From assembly GCA_003533545.1 (NCBI GenBank), contig DQEK01000061.1:1-14579 (forward strand): DNA of 14,579 bases, read 5' to 3'. The notes under the pieces were generated by a model, which saw only the letters and a program-made list of their open reading frames with translations, did not search any database and was not told the DNA's origin. Source of the stretch: Acidobacteriota bacterium (lineage in GTDB: Bacteria; Acidobacteriota; Vicinamibacteria; Vicinamibacterales; UBA8438). This document shows, piece after piece, positions 7,189 through 14,131 of the stretch; positions within the stretch are counted from its first letter, which is position 1, and each line of letters opens with the position of its first letter. The translations under genes were made by a program, and so were the position numbers.

Positions 7189-8766
7189 TTACTGCGTCGA
7201 GATAGCCGCGCGACCACTCCGCAGGACGTACTTCTGTATTTTTCCAGTGGCGGTCTTCGGTAGCTCAGTCACGAACTCGACTTTACGTGGGATCTTGAAC
7301 TTGGCCATGTGTTCGCGCGCGTACTCCGTGAACTCGGGTTCGGTCAGGGCCGCTCCCGGGGCCAAAACCACAAACGCGTGCGGGGTTTCACCCCATTTGG
7401 GGTCCGGCATCCCTACGACGGCCACCTCCTGGACGGCAGCGTGGCGCATCAGCACGCCCTCAACCTCAACCGAGGAAATATTCTCCCCGCCACTGATGAT
7501 CACGTCCTTAAACCGGTCTCGGATCTCTACGTAACCATCGGGATGGACAACCGCCGCGTCACCACTGTGAAACCAGCCACCTCGCATCGCCTGCGCGGTC
7601 GCATCGGGGTCGTCATAATACCCCTCCATCACCACGTTTCCACGCACGGTAATCTCTCCAAGTGTGGCCGCATCCCACGGCACGGGAACATCTTCCTCGT
7701 CGACGACCCTCAATTCACCAGACGTAATCAACTCGACGCCCTGCCGGGACTTGACGACTGATCGGTCTTCGAGCGACAGCACCTCGTGCTCCGGCCGGGA
7801 CTCACAAACCGTGATGAACGGCGCCGTCTCAGTCAGACCGTACACGTGGGTCAATTCCCAGCCGAACTCGCCTTCGATCCGCTGAATCGTGGCCGCAGCT
7901 GGCGGCGCCCCGGCTGTCAACACCCTTACCCCAGCGGGCACCTCCCCCCGATGCTCAGCCGGACAACCAGCCAACCCGATCAGCACCGTCGGCGCCGCAC
8001 ACAGCATGGTGACTCGCTCATCGCGAATCAGGCCGAACGCCTGCACGGGGTCGACCTTGCGCAAGCAGATGTGCACCCCCCCCACCGCGGTCACGATCCA
8101 AGGAAAGGTCCATCCATTGGCGTGAAACATCGGTAGGGTCCAGAGATACCGATCCCGACAAGTCATCGGCACATGCACTAGCGTGCCGATGGCGTTCATA
8201 TAGGCGTTCCGGTGGGTGATCATCACCCCCTTCGGACGCGACGTCGTCCCGCTCGTGTAGTTGATGGTCAGCAGGTCTCGCTCGTCGACATCAGGACGAT
8301 CAACGTGGCCTGCCTCGACTGCCGTCAGTTGCTCGTAGTCGAGCCAGCCGTCTCGCCCGCCCTCTAACGCCACGCAGTGCTCCACCTCCGGGCAAGACCC
8401 ACGAATCGACTCGACCGTTTCCAGAAAGTCGGCATGGGCGCACACGACTTTCGCGCCGCAGTGTCGGACGATGTACTCGATCTCTTCAGAATTGAGCCGA
8501 AAGTTGATCGGCACCAACACGGCGCCGGTCTGCGGTACAGCGTAGAACGACTCGAGGTGCGAGTGGGTGTTTAGCGAAATGTAGGCCACCCGGTCGCCCT
8601 TGCGCACCCCCAGACGCTGTAACGCCGCCGACCAGCGGTCACACCGCGCGAAAAACTGCTCGTAGGTCAGACGGGTCTCACCGTCAATGACGCACTCCCG
8701 GTCTGGATAGAGCGCCAGCGCACGCCGCTGGAACTCGAGAGGGGTGAGGGGTGTCTCCACGATCAA
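7189..8766 (-). CDS. AMP-forming acyl-CoA synthetase (medium/short-chain fatty acid-CoA ligase type)
   Basis: This is a full-length ANL-superfamily enzyme of 525 residues: carboxylic acid + ATP + CoA gives acyl-CoA + AMP + PPi. Motifs are the P-loop YTSGTTSRPKG (170-180), FHANGW (214-219), YGLTETAP (309-316), HSGDAAVVHPDGY (400-412), the hinge region DRFKDVIISGGENIS (417-431), and PKTATGKI (503-510) with the adenylating lysine Lys509. There is no signal peptide, so it is cytoplasmic. The start is a TTG that overlaps the stop of the upstream cytochrome gene as TTGA; a GTG two codons later is an alternative. Tight coupling on both sides suggests it activates an acid made or used by its neighbours. 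Its sequence resembles long/medium-chain and methylmercaptopropionate ligases in general; chain-length preference is not readable here. Confidence 0.92.
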   Translation of the reverse strand: MIVETPLTPLEFQRRALALYPDRECVIDGETRLTYEQFFARCDRWSAALQRLGVRKGDRVAYISLNTHSHLESFYAVPQTGAVLVPINFRLNSEEIEYIVRHCGAKVVCAHADFLETVESIRGSCPEVEHCVALEGGRDGWLDYEQLTAVEAGHVDRPDVDERDLLTINYTSGTTSRPKGVMITHRNAYMNAIGTLVHVPMTCRDRYLWTLPMFHANGWTFPWIVTAVGGVHICLRKVDPVQAFGLIRDERVTMLCAAPTVLIGLAGCPAEHRGEVPAGVRVLTAGAPPAAATIQRIEGEFGWELTHVYGLTETAPFITVCESRPEHEVLSLEDRSVVKSRQGVELITSGELRVVDEEDVPVPWDAATLGEITVRGNVVMEGYYDDPDATAQAMRGGWFHSGDAAVVHPDGYVEIRDRFKDVIISGGENISSVEVEGVLMRHAAVQEVAVVGMPDPKWGETPHAFVVLAPGAALTEPEFTEYAREHMAKFKIPRKVEFVTELPKTATGKIQKYVLRSGRAAISTQ

Positions 8767-10094
8767 TCGTTGCTGGTGCGGCGCGCCCGCCGGTCGGCGA
8801 TGATCTGCTCGTAATCCTCGTCAGTCAGATACGTCATGTTCACGTGGGCGTGATACATGTCGTCAAAGCTACGCTGCCCCCAACCGACCCATTGTGTCGG
8901 ATCCGGATTGGCCCGGTTGGCGGCCGTGTTGTCGTGCCACGCCGTCAGGTGAATCACCGTGCCCTTCGGCAATACCGGAGCCGAATCGTCCGTATAGACG
9001 TAGTTCACGTGCCAGTTGAAATCGAAGTTCGCCACGTGGTTCAGCATCTGGACCTGCCCGTTGGGGAGGATCGCCTCCATCGACATTGCCTTCCCGCGGA
9101 TATGCATGTGCGGCTGGTAGTTCTCAAGGCGAGCCGGTAGAGCCAACGGAATATAAGCGTGGTGCGTCGTCACCTTTCCCGGTGGAATGTCGAGCGTTGC
9201 CATCGCCTGCTGCACGCCAAGAGCACTCGCGTAAACCCGATACTTCGGTACATAGCCCAGCGGGTGGAACCAGATGCCAACATCGGTCTGACTCGTGATT
9301 TCCTCGCCGACCGAATGGTAGTGGTTATCGAAAGCAATCCGCGACCCCGCCTTCAACAATTTGCCAGTGTTCTCCCGGAACACATCGCCGATTTTCCCGA
9401 CGGCGAACTCGGTCAGATAGCTACCACGACCTGGGACATCGACGACTGGTTCGTGGTCGCCGGGGTCCTCCTCCTGCTGCAGATAAACCACCGCGTGGTG
9501 AGTGACTCGACGCCCAGCCAACGACGGCCGCACCTCTATGCCCGTCACCCATCGATCCTCGACGAGCCCCGTCTCAACCACCGGTTGCCACCACTGGTCT
9601 TGCCCCTCGGCACTCTGGGTCCAGGGGTCCGAGCTAACGACGAGGTCCGGCTCCCGACCATACTGCTCAGCCATGTGCCACACGTTGTCGGCGGGCCAAG
9701 CCACCGGTGGGGGCAAATCGGCGAGATTACCGCGCGGGGCACCAGCGTCGACCCAACTGGCAATGACCTCAATCTCCGCATCACTCAAGGACTTGTCGTT
9801 CTGGAAGTCCTGGATGCCGACCGTCTTGTCCATGTGCCAGGGTGGCATGACCCGCTCCACAACCTTCGAACGAATCGCTCGTGCCCACGGACGGACGTCT
9901 TCATAGGTCATCAACGACATCGGCCCCATCTGCCCCGGTCGATGACACCCCTGACAACTGCGTTGGAGAATCGGCGCGACGTCCTTGGCGAAGGTCACGC
10001 CGCCCGTCTGGGCAGAGGACGACCCCGCCGCGGCAAACACCGCCAGACCGACCAGCATTCCCCCGCGTCCCATCCGACTTATCGCGTCTCTCAT
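8763..10094 (-). CDS. Secreted cytochrome c fused to a PHM-like copper monooxygenase domain
   Basis: The 443-residue protein begins with a signal peptide (hydrophobic GMLVGLAVFAAA, cleavage near SSAQ at 29). A short monoheme cytochrome c domain follows with CQGCH at 47-51 and a VMPPWHM segment at 82-88. The rest resembles the copper type II, ascorbate-dependent monooxygenase fold. HH at 199-200 and HYH at 258-260 fit the first copper site. HMH at 329-331 and DDM at 411-413 fit the His-x-His and Met ligands of the second, oxygen-activating site. Known relatives (peptidylglycine hydroxylase, dopamine hydroxylase) hydroxylate C-H bonds using outside electrons; the fused heme could supply them. 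The ATG at 10094 is chosen because AGGGGA lies 6 bases upstream and the signal peptide starts there. The gene overlaps the CoA ligase by 4 bases. The substrate is unknown. Confidence 0.85.
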   Translation of the reverse strand: MRDAISRMGRGGMLVGLAVFAAAGSSSAQTGGVTFAKDVAPILQRSCQGCHRPGQMGPMSLMTYEDVRPWARAIRSKVVERVMPPWHMDKTVGIQDFQNDKSLSDAEIEVIASWVDAGAPRGNLADLPPPVAWPADNVWHMAEQYGREPDLVVSSDPWTQSAEGQDQWWQPVVETGLVEDRWVTGIEVRPSLAGRRVTHHAVVYLQQEEDPGDHEPVVDVPGRGSYLTEFAVGKIGDVFRENTGKLLKAGSRIAFDNHYHSVGEEITSQTDVGIWFHPLGYVPKYRVYASALGVQQAMATLDIPPGKVTTHHAYIPLALPARLENYQPHMHIRGKAMSMEAILPNGQVQMLNHVANFDFNWHVNYVYTDDSAPVLPKGTVIHLTAWHDNTAANRANPDPTQWVGWGQRSFDDMYHAHVNMTYLTDEDYEQIIADRRARRTSND

Positions 10095-10100
10095 GACCAC

Positions 10101-10106
10101 TCCCCT
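10101..10106 (-). promoter_or_regulatory. Ribosome binding site AGGGGA deciding the start at 10094
   Basis: AGGGGA on the minus strand sits 6 bases before ATG 10094. It rejects the longer open frame that extends back to 10427 through the coding sequence of the upstream gene. Confidence 0.75.
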
Positions 10107-10128
10107 AGAATCCGATGACGATGCTGCT

Positions 10129-10992
10129 CTACTGTACCTGAACTGCGACGTACCCGTTCGTCCAACAGCAGAAGAAGCCACCGGCCATGATGGCACTCTG
10201 CCCGCCAGAATCGTCCCACGCCAGCACCCGCAGGACGTATTCGCCCGGCGCGTCGAACGATACGGTTGTCTCCGCCTTGCCGCGCTCATCGATCGCGGGA
10301 GCGTCGTCAGCAAAGGTAACGTTTCCCGGGCCCCGGTAGAGACTCCAGTTGACACCAAACCGGGACGCTCGACCACGCGATCTGGCCTTTTGCACCCCAT
10401 CGTCCGAAGCCCAGACCGTGACCGCAACCGGGGTAGAGACCGAGGTGCTCAGAGCGCCGCGTGTCCCCAGAGGGCCTTGGCCAGGCGTCCCGTCCGGACC
10501 ACCGAACCGCACCACTGGCGGAGTGTTGCCGCTGGTAACCTCCTCAAGCGCCGTAATCTCCCATTCTGGCCGGACGTGGCCGGGAATCGCGATGGTCTGT
10601 CCGTGCGCGGTTACGCTCCAAGTCAAAAGCTGGTCCCCGAAATCAGCCGGCACGACGACCGCGAAGAGCCCGGTCTGGCGCCGAGGCAGAAAATGCGTCG
10701 GCTGTCCCCGGTCCTCGGGGCCCGGCTCGAATCGGTTATCAGGTCCGACCGGAATGTCGAGGTGCTCCTCGTAGTTCCGGTTGAAATAACCGAACACAAG
10801 ACTGCGCGTGCCGTCCGGGTTGGCGTACCAACCTTCGAACGACGGAGACATGCTCTGCCCGATCGCATGCGGGAGCGGCGCATCCGCCCGCGAGTCCTGC
10901 GACTCGGCAGCGGGCGAGCCCACCAGCAGGAGAGCCACCAGACCGGCCGAAACCACCGGTTTCCAGAGTACGCAAGTAGCTGAACACCGCAC
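10129..10992 (-). CDS. Secreted conserved protein with FEGWY motif and Ig-like C-terminus
   Basis: I recognise this as a conserved hypothetical type of acidobacterial genomes but know no function. It has 287 residues with a signal peptide (hydrophobic [14 protein letters not shown], cleavage around 29-32). The N-terminal half has [11 protein letters not shown] (52-62), [10 protein letters not shown] (68-76), [10 protein letters not shown] (81-90) and [10 protein letters not shown] (97-106). The C-terminal half has [18 protein letters not shown] (247-263), which looks like a PKD/Ig-type beta sandwich. A CysCys pair lies at 276-277 near the end. The start is a GTG at 10992 with GAGG 4 bases before it. 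The gene is first in the leftward operon, 34 bases before the heme-copper oxygenase, so a partner role for that secreted enzyme is a fair guess. Only the gene order supports that role. Confidence 0.8.
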   Translation of the reverse strand: MRCSATCVLWKPVVSAGLVALLLVGSPAAESQDSRADAPLPHAIGQSMSPSFEGWYANPDGTRSLVFGYFNRNYEEHLDIPVGPDNRFEPGPEDRGQPTHFLPRRQTGLFAVVVPADFGDQLLTWSVTAHGQTIAIPGHVRPEWEITALEEVTSGNTPPVVRFGGPDGTPGQGPLGTRGALSTSVSTPVAVTVWASDDGVQKARSRGRASRFGVNWSLYRGPGNVTFADDAPAIDERGKAETTVSFDAPGEYVLRVLAWDDSGGQSAIMAGGFFCCWTNGYVAVQVQ

Positions 10993-11151
10993 AGTACCTC
11001 AGATCTTGGACAACAGATGTTAGCCTGTCAACATTGGCGTGCTGCCCGGGCACGGGAGGACTACGGTGCACCCGACCACTTGATCAACACTTGGGGGGCC
11101 AGACCAACCCGACAGGGGTCGGTCCAGAGGCGAAACAAGACCACCGAGACC
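10993..11151. other. Divergent spacer between the leftward operon and the mutase operon
   Basis: This 159-base region must hold control sites for two diverging operons. It contains the inverted repeat ATGTT-8-AACAT (11017-11034), a perfect TTGACA on the minus strand (11026-11031) inside that repeat, a perfect TTGATCAA palindrome (11080-11087), and a small hairpin CCGAC-AGGG-GTCGG (11109-11122) 30 bases before the mutase ATG. I found no convincing -10 box for either direction. Confidence 0.45.
11017..11034. promoter_or_regulatory. Candidate operator palindrome ATGTT-N8-AACAT
   Basis: Two 5-base arms (11017-11021 and 11030-11034) are perfect inverted repeats with extra C/G symmetry in the spacer. 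An 18-base dyad in a divergent spacer, overlapping a TTGACA on the minus strand, is a typical setting for a TetR- or GntR-type repressor of acyl-CoA genes. No regulator gene is in the window, and short dyads also arise by chance. Confidence 0.25.
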
Positions 11152-12753
11152 ATGACGAAAACGCCCACTGACGCACCAGACGCGCAATATTCCACCGTCT
11201 CCGGTCGCCCAATCAAAGCTCTCTACACCGCCGAGGACCTCGAGGGGGTCGCTCCGCTAGAGGCACCGGGCACCTTTCCTTATACCCGTGGCATTCACCC
11301 GAGCGGCTACAGCGGCAAACTCTGGACAATGCGCCAATTCTCAGGTTTTGGCACCCCGTCCGAGACGAACCAGCGATACAAGGAGTTGCTAGCAGCTGGG
11401 GGCACCGGACTGAGCGTTGCGTTTGACCTGCCAACCCTGATGGGTCGTGACCCAGACCACGCGCTGTCGCGGGGTGAAGTCGGCAAGTGCGGCGTCAGCG
11501 TCGCGTCCCTAGCCGACATGGAACAACTGTTCGACGGAATCCCAATTCAGGACGTTTCCACGTCAATGACGATCAACTCTCCGGCGGCGATGGTCCTGGC
11601 AATGTATCTCGTCGTGGCGGAACGGCAAGGAGTCGATTGGCCAGCCCTCTCGGGTACCCTGCAGAATGACATCCTGAAGGAATATATCGCCCAGAAGGAG
11701 TACATCTACCCACCGCGCCCCTCTATGCGGCTGGTTACCGACACATTTGACTTCTGTGCACAAGAGGTTCCGCGCTGGAACACCATCTCGGTTAGTGGCT
11801 ACCACATCCGCGAGGCAGGCGCGACCGCACTACAGGAACTAGCCTTCACCCTGCGCGACGGGATCGAATACGTGCAATACGGCGTCGACGCTGGGCTCGA
11901 CGTCGACAGCTTCGTACCGCGTATCTCGTTCTTCTTTAACGCTCACAGCGACTTCTTTGAGGAAATTGCCAAGTATCGAGCTGCCCGGTCGCTATGGGCG
12001 ACGGTCATGCGTGACCGGTTCCACGCCAAAGACGAGCGCTCATGGAAGCTACGATTCCACACCCAAACAGCCGGAGTGTCCCTAACCGCACAGCAGCCAT
12101 ACAACAACGTCGTCCGCACCGCTATCCAAGCACTATCAGCCGTACTCGGGGGCACCAACTCGTTGCATACCAATTCGCTCGACGAGGCGCTCTCGCTACC
12201 AACCAAAGAAGCCGCCTTGCTGGCACTCCGTACCCAACAGGTCATTGCCAACGAAAGCGGCGTCGCGGATCACGTCGATCCACTCGGTGGCTCGTATTTC
12301 ATCGAGCGGCTAACACGGGACATGGAAACGGGAGCCCGGACCTACTTCGATGAAATCGATGCGCTCGGTGGCATGGTCGAAGCGATCGAGCACGGCTACC
12401 CCCAGCGCGAGATCGCTGAAAGCGCCTACCAGTTTCAACGGGAAGTGGAAGCTGGCAAACGCAAGATCGTTGGCGTCAATAGCTTCACAGACGAGGCACA
12501 GACCGGCGTTAACACGCTGTATCTTGACGAAGGCATCGCCGAGGGTCAGTGTGCGGCGCTCGACCGGCTCCGAGACACACGCAACACTACAGAGGTCGAG
12601 GGCACGCTCAACCGACTGCGCGATGCCGCGCGCGGTCGGGACAACCTGATGCCGCTACTGCTCGATGCGGTGCGCGCCTACGCCACCATCGGAGAGATGT
12701 GTGATGCCCTGCGTGACGTCTGGGGTGAATACGAAGAAGCGGCATCCGTTTAA
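11152..12753 (+). CDS. B12-dependent acyl-CoA mutase catalytic subunit, isobutyryl-CoA mutase-like
   Basis: The 533-residue protein is the substrate-binding barrel of the methylmalonyl-CoA mutase family. It lacks the C-terminal cobalamin-binding domain and so needs a separate small subunit of about 130-140 residues, not seen here. Motifs are [11 protein letters not shown] (43-53), [10 protein letters not shown] (58-67), [14 protein letters not shown] (87-100), [13 protein letters not shown] (171-183), [10 protein letters not shown] (215-224, with the barrel His218), and the conserved [19 protein letters not shown] run. Residues 63 and 181 are Phe and Gln, as in isobutyryl-CoA mutase; methylmalonyl-CoA mutase has Tyr and Arg there. 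Position 90 is Ala, where 2-hydroxyisobutyryl-CoA mutase has Asp. The ATG at 11152 starts just before the conserved region; the open frame back to 11017 reads as non-protein. An acyl-CoA dehydrogenase gene follows 21 bases downstream. Confidence 0.9.
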   Translation: MTKTPTDAPDAQYSTVSGRPIKALYTAEDLEGVAPLEAPGTFPYTRGIHPSGYSGKLWTMRQFSGFGTPSETNQRYKELLAAGGTGLSVAFDLPTLMGRDPDHALSRGEVGKCGVSVASLADMEQLFDGIPIQDVSTSMTINSPAAMVLAMYLVVAERQGVDWPALSGTLQNDILKEYIAQKEYIYPPRPSMRLVTDTFDFCAQEVPRWNTISVSGYHIREAGATALQELAFTLRDGIEYVQYGVDAGLDVDSFVPRISFFFNAHSDFFEEIAKYRAARSLWATVMRDRFHAKDERSWKLRFHTQTAGVSLTAQQPYNNVVRTAIQALSAVLGGTNSLHTNSLDEALSLPTKEAALLALRTQQVIANESGVADHVDPLGGSYFIERLTRDMETGARTYFDEIDALGGMVEAIEHGYPQREIAESAYQFQREVEAGKRKIVGVNSFTDEAQTGVNTLYLDEGIAEGQCAALDRLRDTRNTTEVEGTLNRLRDAARGRDNLMPLLLDAVRAYATIGEMCDALRDVWGEYEEAASV

Positions 12754-12774
12754 CTTGATCGCCTGAGATACCCT

Positions 12775-13953
12775 GTGACCATGACCGACCTACTCACCCC
12801 AGCCCCATCCCTGACCCAGCTCTCCGAAGAAGAGCGATTGTTCCGAGCGAGCGTTCGGAATTTCGCGGAAACCGAGATTGCTCCGCGGGTGCGGGACATG
12901 GAGGAACAGGGAGCCATCCCCCGCGCGTTAGTCGACCAACTCTTCGACCTGGGAGTGATGGCGATCGAAATTCCGGAGACGTTCGGTGGTGCCGGCGGCA
13001 CCTTCTTTTTGTCAGTCATCGCGGTTGAAGAACTCTCACGGGTCGACCCCTCGGTGGCGGTGCTGGTCGACGTGCAGAACACGCTGGTCGTCAACGCGCT
13101 CGTCAAGTGGGGATCAGTCGACGTCCAGCAACGATTCCTCACCGCGCTCGCTGCCGGCACGATTGGCGCCTACGCGCTCTCAGAAGCGGGGTCCGGTAGC
13201 GACGCGTTCGCGCTCAAGACTCGCGCGGTCGAAGACGGTGACGACTACGTCCTCACTGGACGCAAGCTCTGGATCACGAACGCCAAGGAAGCAGGTCTGT
13301 TCATCGTCTTTGCCACCATCGATCCCGACGCCGGCCACCGTGGCATCACCGCGTTCCTCGTCGAACCGGACTTCCCGGGGTTCCAAGTGGGTCAGAAGGA
13401 AGACAAGCTGGGCATCCGAGCCAGCAGCACCTGCGAGTTACTGCTCGACGAGTGTCGGGTCCCCAAAGCAAACGTACTGGGCAAGGCCGGCCACGGGTAC
13501 AAGGTAGCGATCGAGACCTTGAACGAAGGCCGGATCGCCATCGGCGCACAAATGGTCGGTTTGGCCCAAGCAGCGTTGAACCACGCCATCGCCTATGTGC
13601 AAGAGCGGACACAGTTTGGGCACGCGATCGGAGACTTTCAGGCCGTGCAGTTCCAGTTGGCTCAGGCCCAAACCGAGCTCGAAATGGCCCGACTGGGTGT
13701 CTACAACGCCGCCCGGCTCAGAGACGCAGGACAAACGTTTCTGACCGAAGCCGCTATGGCCAAGCTCTTCTCGTCGCAAGTGGCTGAACGCGCCACCTCG
13801 CTCGCAATCCAGCTGTTCGGTGGAGTCGGCTACACAAGAGACTATCCGGTGGAGAAACTGTTCCGCGACGCGAAAATCGGACAAATCTACGAGGGCACGT
13901 CGAACATGCAACTCCAAACCATCGCCAAGCAAGTCATGCAGCGGAGGGGGTAG
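12775..13953 (+). CDS. Acyl-CoA dehydrogenase, short/branched-chain type
   Basis: This FAD flavoprotein of 392 residues has the full acyl-CoA dehydrogenase layout. Its N-terminal helical domain contains VAVLVDVQNTL (94-104), which resembles the short/branched-chain (2-methylbutyryl/isobutyryl) branch. The FAD-contact motif YALSEAGSGSDAF is at 133-145 and KLWITNA at 164-170. The C-terminal domain has RTQFG (278-282), QLFGGVGYTRDYPVEKLFRDAK and IYEGTSNMQ (371-379), with the likely catalytic base Glu373. It forms the trans-2,3-double bond in acyl-CoA and passes electrons to electron-transfer flavoprotein. It is 21 bases after the mutase and surely co-transcribed. A GTG at 12775, with GAGA 6 bases before it, and an ATG at 12781 are both possible starts. 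Together with an isobutyryl-type mutase it could oxidise isobutyryl-CoA or butyryl-CoA, but this is inference. Confidence 0.93.
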   Translation: MTMTDLLTPAPSLTQLSEEERLFRASVRNFAETEIAPRVRDMEEQGAIPRALVDQLFDLGVMAIEIPETFGGAGGTFFLSVIAVEELSRVDPSVAVLVDVQNTLVVNALVKWGSVDVQQRFLTALAAGTIGAYALSEAGSGSDAFALKTRAVEDGDDYVLTGRKLWITNAKEAGLFIVFATIDPDAGHRGITAFLVEPDFPGFQVGQKEDKLGIRASSTCELLLDECRVPKANVLGKAGHGYKVAIETLNEGRIAIGAQMVGLAQAALNHAIAYVQERTQFGHAIGDFQAVQFQLAQAQTELEMARLGVYNAARLRDAGQTFLTEAAMAKLFSSQVAERATSLAIQLFGGVGYTRDYPVEKLFRDAKIGQIYEGTSNMQLQTIAKQVMQRRG

Positions 13954-13983
13954 CCGTCCGGAATCAAACCCGTCCCTACCGCC

Positions 13984-14006
13984 ACAGCCGACGCTCTGCC
14001 GGCTGT
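13984..14006 (+). terminator. Hairpin after the acyl-CoA dehydrogenase gene
   Basis: ACAGCCG (13984-13990) pairs with CGGCTGT (14000-14006) around a 9-base loop, 30 bases after the stop. No T-run follows, so it is at best a weak or factor-dependent terminator. Confidence 0.25.
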
Positions 14007-14056
14007 CGATCCAGAATGGACCTCCCGTAAACACCCCTGATCCGCGCGTCTCCGCA

Positions 14057-14086
14057 TTGAATCCCCGGGCCTGCCGGCGGTAGGAT
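14057..14086 (+). promoter_or_regulatory. Candidate promoter for the gene at 14132
   Basis: TTGAAT (14057-14062) and TAGGAT (14081-14086) each match four of six consensus bases with an 18-base spacer. The start of transcription near 14093 would give a leader of about 40 bases containing the strong ribosome binding site. A promoter is expected here because the 178-base gap separates this gene from the mutase operon. Confidence 0.35.
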
Positions 14087-14120
14087 GAGCGAACTGTTCG
14101 TGGTTATCTACGCTCCCACT

Positions 14121-14128
14121 AAGGAGGT
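14121..14128 (+). promoter_or_regulatory. Strong ribosome binding site AAGGAGGT before GTG 14132
   Basis: AAGGAGGT, a near-perfect anti-16S match, ends 3 bases before a GTG codon. It establishes a GTG-initiated gene that runs off the right edge. Confidence 0.85.
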
Positions 14129-14131
14129 CAC

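Noticed and set aside
9159..10983. Long rightward open frames opposite the cytochrome/PHM and FEGWY genes (9159-10118 and 9985-10983)
   Set aside because: Both are Arg/Pro/His-rich with no domain pattern and lie antisense to genes with clear motifs. High GC content readily leaves such antisense frames open.
11003..11031. Minus-strand promoter TTGACA-N17-CAAGAT for the FEGWY gene
   Set aside because: The -10 matches only three of six bases, and transcription would begin at the ribosome binding site itself, leaving almost no leader. Not reported as a promoter.
11017..11151. Upstream extension of the mutase to 11017
   Set aside because: The 45 extra residues do not resemble the family N-terminus, and the start would fall in the divergent control region.
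11152..12753. Annotation as methylmalonyl-CoA mutase
   Set aside because: The Tyr and Arg that define methylmalonyl-CoA binding appear as Phe63 and Gln181.
13438..14034. Leftward 198-codon open frame antisense to the acyl-CoA dehydrogenase
   Set aside because: No recognisable motif, no ribosome binding site seen, and it covers the conserved catalytic end of the dehydrogenase on the other strand.
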